The position numbers and the translations under genes were made by a program. The notes beneath the pieces are model-generated. The model searched no databases, had not been told where the DNA came from, and saw only the letters and a program-made list of their open reading frames with translations. Shown one piece after another: positions 40,033 to 50,040 of a stretch of 64,000 nucleotides of DNA (position 1 is its first letter; each line of letters begins with the position of its first letter). Origin of the DNA: Emiliania huxleyi CCMP1516 (lineage: Eukaryota; Haptophyta; Isochrysidales; Noelaerhabdaceae); the NCBI RefSeq assembly GCF_000372725.1, contig NW_005201349.1, positions 140,323 to 204,322 of the forward strand. Reading direction: 5' to 3'.

Positions 40033-40484
40033 ATTCTACAAAGTCCCCGTGTCTCCGTGTGTCTCTGTGGTGGGGCGGCCTGTGCCGCCGTTCCTCCTTA
40101 ACCTTATCCCTCCACCGACCCTGCTGCTGCTAAAAAAGAATCGTATACCCGCCCCCGCCTCGGCCTGCCGTGACGAGCGGCCCAGGCATCTCACAGCAGC
40201 GTGTCGTGCTTCTCGGTGTCGTGCCGCGCGTCGAGCTCCGCAGCCGCGAGAGCTCAACGTGGCACACGTGTGCCGCGCGGCGTTACCGCGTGCGCGCGCC
40301 CCGGCACGTGTGGGCCGCCGCGGCGCGACGCGCGTCCGCCGTGCGCCGAGCTGGGCGCATCCTTCCTGCATTTTCTCTTCGTTTGGTCTGGGTATAAAAA
40401 GAAGAACGCCATGACAAAAAACGCAGCAGTGTAGCACCACCAAACCGGGGTTTGGCTGCCAAGAGGAGAACAGGACCGAAGCAG
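40033..40484. other. Intergenic between convergent genes
   Basis: No gene recognised. The phrase AGCAGCGTGTCGTGCTTCTC with GGTGTCGTGCCGCGCGTCGAGCT (about 40195-40240) resembles 42502-42545 inside the 5' part of the ankyrin gene, so a small piece of that gene may be duplicated here. Confidence 0.5.
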
Positions 40485-42650
40485 TCATCGCACCACCACC
40501 CTTGGCAGCACAAAGCCGCGCCAGATGTCCGCCAGCTCCGGAGCCGCTCCCTCGCGGCTATCGAAGCGCTCCTCGTCCCATGCAATCAGGTAGCCCAGAT
40601 GCATCACCTCCACCGCTCGCTTGCGAGCCGCCTCCGGGAAGAGCTCGTGCGACTGCGGCGACCACTCCGCCGCCTTGAGGACCAGCCTGCCCACCTCCAC
40701 CTCGGCCGCTGGCTGCAGGTTGGCGGGCCTGAGGGAGGGCAGAGGTGTGTCAAAGAGAGGATCCGGCGAGTCGGGGAGAGACCATTGCATTGCGCGCCTC
40801 AGTGCGAGTGCCTTGGCCTCGCCCGCCACGCGCACGCCGAATCGGCCCGTCGAAGCGTTTGCGGAGACGACCACGCCGACCTTGCCGTTCATCGAAGGCC
40901 GCGAGACGAGAGAGTGGATCGCGACTGTGGAACCGACTGCCGCAGCGGTCGGATCCGACTCGCCCCACGAGCAGAGGACGCGCGCCCGCTCGAGGGCAGA
41001 AGGCTCGCCGGCTGAAGAGTCCGCGCCGCCGCGCAGCAGCGCCCGCGCCCGCTCGACAGTCATCGCCTGCGGAAGAGGGACAATGCGCGTGAGGACAATG
41101 CACGCACGCCCTTGGCCGCTCGTCTTGGGGCAAGCCTCGAGATGCTGGAGCGGCGTCCAGCCGCGGCTGGCGACCAGCCAGGCGGCGAGGTCGGCGTGGC
41201 CGCGGCTGTTTGCGGCCTCCTCGGGCGTGCCGAAGGGCGTTGCGGCGCGGGAGGCGCCGTAGGAGGAGAGGAGCTTGGCGACCTCGAGGTGGCCCTGGTG
41301 GCATGCGGCGAACAGAGGTGTGGCACCGCGGTTCGTGGTTTGGTCGAACGCCGCGCCAGCCGCGAGGAGCAGCTTGGCGACCTCGAGGTGGCCGTCCTGG
41401 CTCGCGATGATCAGCGGCGTGTCGCCATCGTTGCTGGCTTGGTCGACCGTCGCGCCAGCCTCGAGAAGCAGCCGGGCGATCTTGACGTGGTTGTCCTGGC
41501 ACGCCATGTACAGGGGCGTAGCGCCGTCTTCATTGGCCTGGTTGATCGCCGCGCCCGCCTCGAGCAGCAGCCGGGCGACCTCGATGTGATTGTTGCGGCA
41601 CGCGATGAACAGCGGCGTGGCGCCACGGTTCATGGCTTGATTGATCACCGCGCCAGCCTCGAGAAGCAGCCGGGCGATCTCGACGTGGTTGTCCTGGCAC
41701 GCCATGTACAGCGGTGTGCCGCCGTTCGCATCGGCCTGGTTGACCGCCGCGCCAGCCTCAAGGAGCAGCCGAGCGATCTCGAGGTGGTTGAGGTGGCACG
41801 CGATGGACAGCGGCGTGGCGCCATTGTTGCTGGCTTGGTTGACCGCCGCGCCAGCCTTCAGGAGCAGCCGGGCGCACTTGGGGTGGTTGCCCTGGCACGC
41901 CATGTACAGCGGCGTGGCGCCGTTCGCATCGGCCTGGTTGACCGCCGCGCCAGCCTCAAGGAGCAGCCGAGCGATCTCGAGGTGGTTGTTGTGGCACGCG
42001 ATGTACAGCGGCGTGGCGCCGTTGTTCATGGCTTGGTCAACCGCCGCGCCAGCCTTCAGGAGCAGCTGGGCGCTCTCGAGCTGGCCCTGCTGGCACGCCA
42101 CGAACAGAGGCGTGGCGCCGTTGTTGCTGGCTTGGTTGATCGCCGCGCCAGCCTTCAGCAGCAGCCGGGCGCACTCGAGCTGCCCCCCCTGGCAAGCCAC
42201 GAACAGAGGCGTGGCGCCATTGTTGCTGGCTTGGTTGATCGCCGCGCTGGCCTCGAGGAGCAGACGGGCACACTCGACGTGGCCCTTCGCACACGCGATG
42301 AGCAGCGGCGTGCCGCCATTGTTCAGGGCTTGGTCGACCGTTGCGCTGGCCTCGAGGAGCAGCCGGACGATCTCAAGCTGGCCTTCTAGGCACGCAATAG
42401 CCAGCGCGGTGAAGCCAACGCCGTTCGCCGCCCCGACGCTCGCGCCAGCTTCGAGCAGCAGCCGTACCGCCTCGGCTTGCCCGTGCCGAGCGGCCCAGGT
42501 CAGCAGCGTGTCCTGCTTCTCGGTGTCGTGCCGTGCGTCGAGCTGGGCCGCGAGCGACGTGCCGCGCGTCCGCCGCCCGGAGAGGAAATCGCGCAGCGAG
42601 GCCAGGTCGCCCCGAGCCAGGTCGGCGAGGCGGCGAGTGTTCATGTACAT
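40485..42650 (-). CDS. Ankyrin-repeat protein with about 13 repeats
   Basis: Starting at MYMNTRRLADLARGDLASLRDF, about 13 consecutive 33-residue ankyrin repeats follow with consensus NGATPL-(Y/F)-ACQ-NH-E-ARLLLEAGAA-NQA, plus a degenerate last repeat. The central repeats are very alike at the DNA level, consistent with recent internal duplication. The C-terminal ~170 residues contain a short VAIHSLVSRPSMNGKVGVVV...GRFGVRV module, and end in PEAARKRAVEVMHLGYLIAWDEE. An upstream in-frame ATG at 42833 would add 61 residues of low quality, so I prefer the later start. Such proteins mediate protein-protein contacts. The partner is unknown. Confidence 0.85.
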   Translation of the reverse strand: MYMNTRRLADLARGDLASLRDFLSGRRTRGTSLAAQLDARHDTEKQDTLLTWAARHGQAEAVRLLLEAGASVGAANGVGFTALAIACLEGQLEIVRLLLEASATVDQALNNGGTPLLIACAKGHVECARLLLEASAAINQASNNGATPLFVACQGGQLECARLLLKAGAAINQASNNGATPLFVACQQGQLESAQLLLKAGAAVDQAMNNGATPLYIACHNNHLEIARLLLEAGAAVNQADANGATPLYMACQGNHPKCARLLLKAGAAVNQASNNGATPLSIACHLNHLEIARLLLEAGAAVNQADANGGTPLYMACQDNHVEIARLLLEAGAVINQAMNRGATPLFIACRNNHIEVARLLLEAGAAINQANEDGATPLYMACQDNHVKIARLLLEAGATVDQASNDGDTPLIIASQDGHLEVAKLLLAAGAAFDQTTNRGATPLFAACHQGHLEVAKLLSSYGASRAATPFGTPEEAANSRGHADLAAWLVASRGWTPLQHLEACPKTSGQGRACIVLTRIVPLPQAMTVERARALLRGGADSSAGEPSALERARVLCSWGESDPTAAAVGSTVAIHSLVSRPSMNGKVGVVVSANASTGRFGVRVAGEAKALALRRAMQWSLPDSPDPLFDTPLPSLRPANLQPAAEVEVGRLVLKAAEWSPQSHELFPEAARKRAVEVMHLGYLIAWDEERFDSREGAAPELADIWRGFVLPRVVVR

Positions 42651-42697
42651 GCGCCACGAAGAAGAAAAACGACTCCGCGGGGTGTGGAGGCGGGACG

Positions 42698-43042
42698 ATG
42701 CCAAAGAGGCAGCGACCTCTGACAGCTGACGAGCGAGGGACGGCACCGGCATACCCGTGTGCACGGGCCAATTCTGCCTCGGAGGCGTACTGCCAGTCGT
42801 GTGAGATGAGGCTGGTGCCGATCGGGGAGGCATTCTGCCGAGAATGCAACCCCGTCGAAGCCAGCCCCTTTAGCCGCCGTTGGTATGCTGTGGAGCAGGT
42901 CAGGAAGCCCCGGAGGGGTATGAGTCGAAGGACGTATCGCGTGGCACGTCTTTTGGCAACCCAGTCGCGCTACCTTTCGGCACGCACAACAGAACGGGAC
43001 TCGTCACGCAGACAGACCGGATACACACCAACACCAACTTGA
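42698..43042 (+). CDS. Possible small Cys-pair protein, divergent from the ankyrin gene
   Basis: A 114-codon frame starting MPKRQRPLTADERGTAPAYP contains YCQSCEMRLVPIGEAFCREC, a CxxC-x12-CxxC zinc-ribbon-like pair, followed by basic sequence. It starts 48 bp from the ankyrin gene start on the other strand. It may be a real short gene or chance. Evidence is weak. Confidence 0.25.
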   Translation: MPKRQRPLTADERGTAPAYPCARANSASEAYCQSCEMRLVPIGEAFCRECNPVEASPFSRRWYAVEQVRKPRRGMSRRTYRVARLLATQSRYLSARTTERDSSRRQTGYTPTPT

Positions 43043-44068
43043 GGTGACACGGAGGGAGCTAGACAACGCGCTGTGGAGAACGGCGTGGTCGGTCTCACGA
43101 GATGGAGCTAGCTACGCCCTCAAGTGCCGGTGCCACGGAGTGACCCTAGGGTTCCCGTGCCATAGCCGGTCGATCCGGAGGATGCTGATACTTCGGTACA
43201 CGGTCACGGAACCAACCCTCGGAGACCCGTGTTTACTTTAAGGCCCTTTCCCTGCGAACGCGCACCCCCGGGGCTAGGGCTCTCTTGCCCGCAACCCGAT
43301 GCCAATCATCCGGCTCGCTGGGTGTGCTTCTCAGCCCCCCGGCCCTGGATGTGCGGTTGATGACTGCACTCCAAGTGCTCCAAGTGCTTCGAGCGGAAGC
43401 CATAGCAAGGGGGGACCCGAAGCGGGGAAGGCGGTGAGATCGAACGACTGGGGATCCCGCAGGGCCGCGCGAGGGAGGCTGGGACGAGTGGAGTGGTTCC
43501 GCCGCCTGGCAAGCGGAGACGCCGGCAGGGGTGGGAGGACGCGAGGGGAGGCTCCTCGGGACGACGAGTGGACCCGGCCGAGGGGTCGGTCTCGCGGCCG
43601 CGGGCGCCCACCACAGAAGAGGAATCCATCCTCCAGCCACCAGCGGCGACTCGATCGCTTCGGCCCGACGGCGGCCAGCCGCAAGGCTACGGGTATGAGC
43701 TGAGGCGTACCCCCGGCTGAGGAGGCGACCCGGAGGTGGGCAGCGTGAGGCGACCCGGAGGCGACCCGGAGGCTGTGTCCCGGGAAGCGGGCAGCGTGAC
43801 GACGACGCCACCTTGTAACCTACCTCCCATACGTGTTTGTTAGTCAGCCTTTCCTCGGGCTGTTCATCTCCTCATCTCTTTCCGACCTAGGCGGGGCGGT
43901 GGGCGTGTGCAAGGGGTGTGTGTGTGTGAAGTGAGTGACACACTGCGCAAGGGGCCCCCAAAAGGGGCCGCCATATTGGCGCCTCGACCTACCCACTCCT
44001 TGCCCGCCATCGGTTCGGCCTTCCTTTGGTATCCGCGCGAATTGCATCCTACTTGCCTTGTGCTCGTC
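43043..44068. other. Intergenic with short repeats
   Basis: No gene supported. GACTGCACTCCAAGTGCTCC continuing AAGTGC at 43362-43387 matches 11974-11999 with similar sequence before it. A GAGGCGACCCG minisatellite lies at 43720-43775. Confidence 0.55.
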
Positions 44069-46152
44069 ATGGCCACGGAGGCGGAGCTCGAGACGGTCGA
44101 CACCGAGGGCCAGAGCGCGCCCGCCGTCACCAGCCAAAAGTCCGTCACCGTGAGCGACCCGGCCGTCGTCGCCCTCTCGGAAGTGAAGCTGAGCTCGCAG
44201 AAAACGACGAACAAGTCCTACAAGTCAGACTGCAGCAACATCACGCGGCCGGAGGGCTACCTCCCGGTCGGCCAGCGGCCCTCGGTTCCGCTGGTGCAGT
44301 CGACGATCGGCATCACGTCCGAGTGGCTCACTGAGGTCTACACGATGCGCGGCTTTCTCAAAGAGGGCGGGAAGGTCACCTCGTGCAATGTGAAGCCGCT
44401 CGGTGAGGGCGAGGGTGTGATGGGCCTGCTCGCCATCTGCACGGTCGAGCTCGAGAACGCCGAGGCGCACGCGCCGCTCCAGTTCGTCGCCAAGTTTTCG
44501 CCGGTGCGCCGCCCTCTCTCTCGCACGCGCGTCGCCGCCACCGCGCCCACCGCACCGGCAGGAAGGAGAGCTCGCAGCGCACGCAGCTCACCCGTCCCGC
44601 GCGCGCCCCGCAGTGCAAGACTTCGATGCCGGGCTTCATGCTCCGCTCCATCTTCGGCGCCGAGGCGCACTGGTACAATGACATGGAGGAGCTCGACCAG
44701 GGGCTCGGCAGGCCCGCCGCCTTCTTCATCGGTGCTCCCTCCTGCCGCTGCCAGCCCCTCCTGCCACGCGAAGCCACGCCACGCCGCTCCCCTTCACTCC
44801 TGCCACACCAGCCCTCGACACTCTCTCCCTTCCCTCCTGCCACTCCCTCCCGCCACTCCCAACCCCTTCACCGCCGCACGCGCCCGCACCGCCGCACCCG
44901 CACCGCGCATGCACCGCCGCCGCTCGCACCGCCGCCGCTCGCGCAACCGCCGGGCACGGCCGCGACAAGCCCACGACGCGTCGAGCGTGTCGTCGCAGGC
45001 GCCAAGCTCTTCCACAAGCGCTTCTGGAAGCGGAAGCCTGTCTTCTGCATGCTCGTCGAGATGATGCCCAAGCCGCTCTACTCGCGCACGTCTGGCTGCG
45101 ACAACCTGCAGCACCTGCGGCTGGTGATGACATCGCTCGCCTCGTTCCACGCGCGGTGGTGGAAGGCGTCGAAGAAGGAGGAGCCGCTGACGTGGGTGTC
45201 GGCGCCGGGCACTGACCACATGGGCCTCTTCAAGAACGCGCTCATCTTTTCAGTCAACAAGGGCTTCCCGGCGCTACAGCGCTGCTGGGGAGACACCTAC
45301 AAGCCGGTGCTCGCGATGAAGCCGGTGATCATGCAGAAGCTCAAGTGGTTCGTGCGCGAGGTGTACAAGCCGCCGCTCACCCTCTGCCACGGCGACGTCC
45401 ACCTCGACAACATCTTCTTCGACGAGTCTTTCCCGACCGGCATGAAGATGATTGACTTCGGAAACATCTGCATCGCGCAGGCGGGCACTCCCCACCGCCG
45501 CCCCTCCCTCCGCCGCCGCCGCCACCGCCGCCACTCCCCAGGCCCACATCCCGAGCCCACCCGCCGCTGGCCGTTGCCGCCGCCACCGCCCGCCCGCCGC
45601 CTCCCCTCGCCTCCCTGCCCCTCGCCTCCGTGCCCCTCGCCTGCCTGCCCCTCGCCTGCCTGCCTCTCGCCTCCGCCGTCCGTGTCCTCCCCCCCCCCCC
45701 CGCCGCCGCCGTCACCCCCCCCCCCCCCCCGGCCGCAGGCGGGCTTTGACGTCGCCTACTTCCTCGCGCAAAACATCGAGCCCGAGCTGCGCCGCACCTG
45801 CGAGGCGGAGCTCATGCTGCTCTACCACGAGCGGCTCGTCCGCGACGGCGTCGAGGGCTACTCGCTCGACGACTGCTGGCGGTCGTACCGCCTCAACCTC
45901 TTCCGCGTCCTGATCAACGTCATGTTCGTCTCGTACGACCAGTTCGCGGCCGACGCGAAGCGCAAGCGCGGCATGTTCGCCGAGACGCCCACCAAGGAGG
46001 ACGAGAAGCTGCGCGCCACCTACGACGCCACCAACCGCCGCATGGCCGCCGCCCTCGTCGACGCAAAGTTCGACGAGCTGCTCAGCAGCGAGGGCAAGAC
46101 GATGCACAACCCGTGCCGCTTCCTGCCCGGGGTGGGCAACTTTTGCGCCTGA
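44069..46152 (+). CDS. Phosphotransferase-like kinase (APH/EcKinase type), four exons
   Basis: Four exons resolve cleanly (44069-44503, 44614-44731, 44999-45480, 45739-46152), giving 482 residues. Introns are GT-AG (110 nt), GT-AG (267 nt) and GC-AG (258 nt). The protein has the catalytic loop LCHGDVHLDNIFFDE (about residue 314) and the metal-binding MIDFGNICIAQ (about 334). The end pattern AGFDVAYFLAQNI...LLYHERLVRDGVEGYSLDDCWRSYRLNLF matches aminoglycoside/ecdysteroid-kinase-like phosphotransferases. The start ATG (MATEAELETVDTEG) precedes an acidic-polar region. The substrate is likely a small hydroxylated molecule. All introns are extremely C-rich on the coding strand. The third is bounded by the same sequence CGCAGGCGGGC at both ends. 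Confidence 0.82.
45481..45738 (+). other. 258-nt GC-AG intron with duplicated borders
   Basis: CGCAGGCGGGC occurs across both the 5' and 3' junctions, so an 11-bp direct repeat flanks the intron. The interior is CCGCC/CCTCGCCT repeats. This looks like a recently gained intron (insertion or tandem-duplication origin). Confidence 0.65.
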
Positions 46153-47120
46153 GCGGCGCCCGCCCGCCCCTTCGGGGGGGGCGGGGGGCGGGGGCGCGAG
46201 CAGAGGCGCGGGGGGCGCAAGCAAAGGGCCGGTGCGCCCCTTCATTATATTGCGCGCCGGTGCTGCGCCCCATCGCGGCCGCCCCCCCTCCCCCGCTCCC
46301 CCTCCACTTCTCCTTGTCGATAGAGGGCGAAGCTCTGACGAGGCGCAGAGCTCGCCGGCTGCGGGACTGGGCTTCGGGCGCCCTGGCCCGTCTGCCCTGT
46401 ACGTTTAGAGGTCTGATGTCCTGGCCGTGGCGCACATCCGAGTGTGTGCCCCCCCCCATGGTGCCCCCGCGACGCCGAGTCGTATGAAGTATTGAGTATT
46501 GTGTGGTGCTGTTGGGCGTGTGCTGTGCTTTGTGCGTTTTGACTTGAAACGAGAACACAAAACCGAGTCAGCGAGGTGACTCTGGAGGAGACTCGCCACA
46601 TGAGGAGTCCACACACCACAGTCGCTGAACAGCCTCATCCGGCTCACTTGACACTTGAGAGCGCCAGCGACAACCGAGCGAGAGCGCAAATCTCCCCACC
46701 GTGACACCCTGTATGTACGGATCTTGCCGCTCGAACATGCTGCCTCCTCGACGACATGTGAAGATGTGTCGGGCCGCAAAGCCGCGTATACTCTACCGTA
46801 CTGGTACTCTCTAGGTCAAGCTCAAGGTGCCCGTCCCTGAGTGAGAGCGCAGGACGCGCGTCTCGGCGGCGCCGCGCCGCTCGTCCCTCTCCGCCAAGTC
46901 AATAAAGCTCTGCTCCGTCAGCCCCAAATGCTCCACCGGCTGTTTCTTGGCGTGCCATGACCCGCTTCTCCGGTGCCTCTGCTCTCCCGCCCCGCCCAAG
47001 CGGCACCGCGCACGCGAGACGCCCTCTCGAGGTGGAGCCCGTTCAATGTCGCGCTAAAAGCGTGATCGCGTCTCGTTTACAGTGCATACTCACAACCACG
47101 CACACCATGTCTCAAAACTC
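46153..47120. other. Intergenic, no gene recognised
   Basis: Starts with a GGGGCGGGGG tract beyond the kinase stop. No domain or RNA gene is seen in about 970 bp. Confidence 0.5.
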
Positions 47121-47756
47121 CTACCCGACAATCATACCCTCCACGACACCGGCATACACGGTGACGGTCGCGTGCACCGCCGCGGTGCCGTCCTCCGTCT
47201 CGGCCTCCATCGCCTCCAGCTCCACCATGTCTGCCGCCTCGATGACGACAGCGTCCGGTGCGTCGCCGCCGACGGCCCCGCCCGGCGCGGCGAGCGGCAT
47301 GTGCGGTGGCGCGCCCTGCTGCGCGGCCGCCGCCGGCTCGGCCGTGGTCACGGCCGGAGCCGGGCCTGGGTCGGGCGCGGCCGGAGCCGGCGGCTCAGGC
47401 CGCTGCAGCGCGGCTCGCGCCGGCTGGCGGTGAATGGCGGTCCGCATACCCTGCTGCGCGGCGCCCGACGCCCGGTCGAGAGCTTTGGTCTCCACCGCAG
47501 TCTTGCGGTTGGCGGGCCGGCAGCTTTCGCAACCAGCAGCCTCCGCACCCGGGCGGCATGGGGGGGTGCAGCGGCAGCCGCGGAAGCCCGCAATATACTT
47601 CCACCGCTCGTAGACGCCGTGCGCCGTAGCGAAGATAGGGTAGTGTGATTCTTCCGCCGACCGCAGCTGCTGCTGCGCCACCTCCGTGATGCGCCGGAGC
47701 CATCGCCTCCAAAGGGAAGGCGGCGCCTTGTCACCGAGCTTGGAGCGGGCCATCGA
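47121..47756 (-). CDS. Hypothetical 211-residue protein with a Cys cluster
   Basis: It starts MARSKLGDKAPPSLWRRWLR. A GCRCTPPCRPGAEAAGCESC segment near residue 60 has five Cys in 20 residues and could bind zinc. The rest is Ala/Pro-rich with an acidic C-terminus. The neighbouring minus-strand sequence at 48029-49058 belongs to a duplicated transposase-like block, so this may be part of a mobile element. The family is not recognised. Confidence 0.35.
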   Translation of the reverse strand, partial: SMARSKLGDKAPPSLWRRWLRRITEVAQQQLRSAEESHYPIFATAHGVYERWKYIAGFRGCRCTPPCRPGAEAAGCESCRPANRKTAVETKALDRASGAAQQGMRTAIHRQPARAALQRPEPPAPAAPDPGPAPAVTTAEPAAAAQQGAPPHMPLAAPGGAVGGDAPDAVVIEAADMVELEAMEAETEDGTAAVHATVTVYAGVVEGMIVG

Positions 47757-48028
47757 ATTCGTATTCTCGCACCTATTCCGTGTGGTGGTCGGCGAATGGG
47801 TATATGTGTTAGGTGTGTGCCAATCGGAGGGATTAAGATAGAGAGGGGCCTGTGCGCGAGCGCGTGAGTTCTCACACATGTTCGTCATTGTGCAGTGTGT
47901 GGCGCTGAGTACCAAGAGTAGTGAGTACGTGTGTCGAGGCTCAGTTTCGAGTTCGGTATCATCTAATTGCCGCGGGGATGTGCGTAAAGTGTGGGCGAGG
48001 TGAGTGGCGGAGATCAGCATAAAAGTTG

Positions 48029-49058
48029 CTACTTCTCGAGAATCGTTCGTAGTTGGCTCCCTAAAAGTGAGCATCTACCGGCTCACAGATCCGTGCCCTG
48101 AATGCGATCCTTGACCAGCAGCTGCGCGTCCGGCCCGAGCTGCGCCTCGACGACGGTCCTCGCCGCGTTGTGCATCAGCACGGCCTGCGCGGACACACGG
48201 CTGAAGCCTCCCCGGCCGTGCATGGCCTTGACCTTTCGGCCCGCCGAGTGGACCGGCCCCCACTGCAGGTCTGGGTCCAGCTTGTCCAGAATCAGACGGT
48301 CCATCTACGGGCGCGGGCAGGACAATGAGTGAGCTCTATGGGGTGAAGCTCACAACCGCCGCACCGCAGGCGGGCGCCTGGTCAGCCGTCTCCCACCTGA
48401 CTGCGGGCGCGTAGCCTCGCGCGGTGCAGCCCAGGTACCAGCTTGAAAGCCGCTCAATCACTTCAGCAGCCTCTGTGTCGCCGTGTGCGCGTGCGTCGCT
48501 CGCCACGGCGAGCGAGAAGGCGCGGGCCGCGATGGGCACCGACTGCGGATGGAACCCCACGTTCATTGAGTTCGGATGCAGCAGCCTCGGCGGCACCTCC
48601 CGCAGGTCCCTCTTGGCCGCCTGGACCCTCTCCTCCTGCCGGTCGATGACGCGCGAGACGGCTCGGCCGACCCGCACAATCAGGCTGTCTGCGCTCGGCG
48701 CCGCAGCCCCAGCCCCCGCCCCTGCCTCCTCCCCCTCGCCCTCTGGTGGCTCCTCCGCAAGCAGCTGCGCCTCTGCGTCGGCTGCGCCGGCCAAGGGCGG
48801 CAGCTTGTCGGAGCGCAGCGGTTCGGAGACTGCGGCAACAGGGGCCGGTGGAGGCGCATTCGCACGCTGCGAGTTCCGATAAGCGATGCGGCACGAGGTC
48901 AGCCAGTTCTTGAGCGTGTGCGGCGGGTCCCAGAAGAGACTCAGCGGCATATGCACTGGCAGCGGTGCAGCCGCCGGCGTCAGGCGAATCCACTCTGGGT
49001 ACGCGAACGCGGCCTCAAAATCGCGGTTCAGCATCGACTTATACTGATCGTGTATGAA
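48029..49058 (-). mobile_element. Transposase-like block, copy A (cut by the scaffold gap)
   Basis: Identical by eye to 56313-57342 (offset 8,284). The left boundary is sharp at CTACTTCTCGAGAATCG, while the right edge is lost in the N run. It encodes on the minus strand the same two frames as copy B: the longer with MPLSLFWDPPHTLKNWLTSC and the shorter ending DRIQGTDL. The DPPH-LKN block resembles the second catalytic segment of P-element-type transposases. The assignment is tentative. Confidence 0.6.
48083..49058 (-). CDS. P-element-like transposase fragment, copy A
   Basis: Two minus-strand frames, probably exons: 48336-49058 (truncated by the gap; DPPHTLKNWLTSCRIAYRNS, then a Pro/Ala/Glu-rich linker and a helical part) and 48083-48304 (MDRLILDKLDPDLQWGPVHS followed by GRKVKAMHGRGGFSRVSAQA). 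The second resembles the conserved C-terminal helix region of P-type transposases, where Lys-Met-Asn-Val and Ser-x-x-Val are usual. The N-terminal DNA-binding domain is not visible. Probably a fragment. Confidence 0.4.
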
Positions 49059-49158
49059 NNNNNNNNNNNNNNNNNNNNNNNNNNNNNNNNNNNNNNNNNN
49101 NNNNNNNNNNNNNNNNNNNNNNNNNNNNNNNNNNNNNNNNNNNNNNNNNNNNNNNNNN
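49059..49158. other. Assembly gap of 100 N
   Basis: Exactly 100 unspecified bases, a conventional scaffold-gap length. It falls at the point where copy A of the duplicated block would continue, so the true gap size and even the join are uncertain. Confidence 0.99.
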
Positions 49159-49848
49159 TACGCGCGCCACTTCTTGCGGGCGCTGCTGGCCGAGGACGAC
49201 CGGTACGCAGAGGACCAGTTCGAGGTCTTCAGCTGCGACGGCGAGTTCTCCCTCGCGCTTGAGCCGCGCACGAAGCCGGAGCGCCTCCCGCGCGTCATTG
49301 AGACGGCTTTGGCTGGCTCCCCGTCGCTCCGAGCGGCATACCGCCGCATGTTCACCGAGAGAGCTGCACCGGCCCCGGCCCCGGCGCCCTCGGCCGGGCC
49401 TCCCGGCGCCATGCCCTCGCCTGGCCCGCCGTATGGCGGTGGCATGCCCTTCCCATGGGGCTATGGCACGGTGTACCCACAGGCTGCCTACCCGCCATCC
49501 CACTACTTGTGGCCTCCAGGGCAGTGGTCGCAAGCTCCGCCGCAGTGGCCGCCAGCGGCGGCGGCGCAGTGGCAGCCACCTCCGCCGCAGCCGCCCCTGC
49601 CGACCGGACCGCGGGTCGGAGCAGCCAACGGTCCAATGCCGTCGATGCGGCCGCCACCCCACCCCGCTCCTCCCGTGGCACCACCCCGGCCCATGCCACC
49701 TCCAGGCGACCCTCCGCCGCGCCCAGCCCCTGAGCCGGTCGCGCCAGGCGCCCCTCCGCCGCGCCCAACCCCTCAGCCGGTCGCGCCGCGCCCCACCGCT
49801 GCTGCAGTGGACGACATGGCAATCTTCGGAGGGACGCCCGAGGATTAG
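49159..49848 (+). CDS. 3' part of a proline-rich protein, 5' end lost in the gap
   Basis: The frame is open from the gap to a stop at 49846-49848. The first ~65 residues look globular (YARHFLRALLAEDDRYAEDQ, then EVFSCDGEFSLALEPR). The remaining ~160 are Pro/Ala/Gln-rich with PPAAAAQWQPPPPQPP-type runs. No family is recognised. Confidence 0.5.
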   Translation, partial: YARHFLRALLAEDDRYAEDQFEVFSCDGEFSLALEPRTKPERLPRVIETALAGSPSLRAAYRRMFTERAAPAPAPAPSAGPPGAMPSPGPPYGGGMPFPWGYGTVYPQAAYPPSHYLWPPGQWSQAPPQWPPAAAAQWQPPPPQPPLPTGPRVGAANGPMPSMRPPPHPAPPVAPPRPMPPPGDPPPRPAPEPVAPGAPPPRPTPQPVAPRPTAAAVDDMAIFGGTPED

Positions 49849-49854
49849 CCTTGG

Positions 49855-50040
49855 GTGTCGCCCTCGCGCTCTCGCTCTCGCTCGCTCTCTCTTGCGCGCG
49901 CACTCTCTCTCGCTCGCTCGCTCGCTCGCTCTTTTGCGCTCTCTGGCTCCCTCTCTCGCTTGCTTGCTCGCTCTCTTGCGCTCTCTCTTGCGCTCGCGCG
50001 CGCGCGCTGCTCGCTCGCTCGCTCGCGCTGCTCTTGCATG
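49855..50040. repeat. CGCT/CTCG microsatellite
   Basis: About 180 bp of CTCG, CGCT and CTCTCTTGCG words directly after the stop of the proline-rich frame. Confidence 0.9.
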
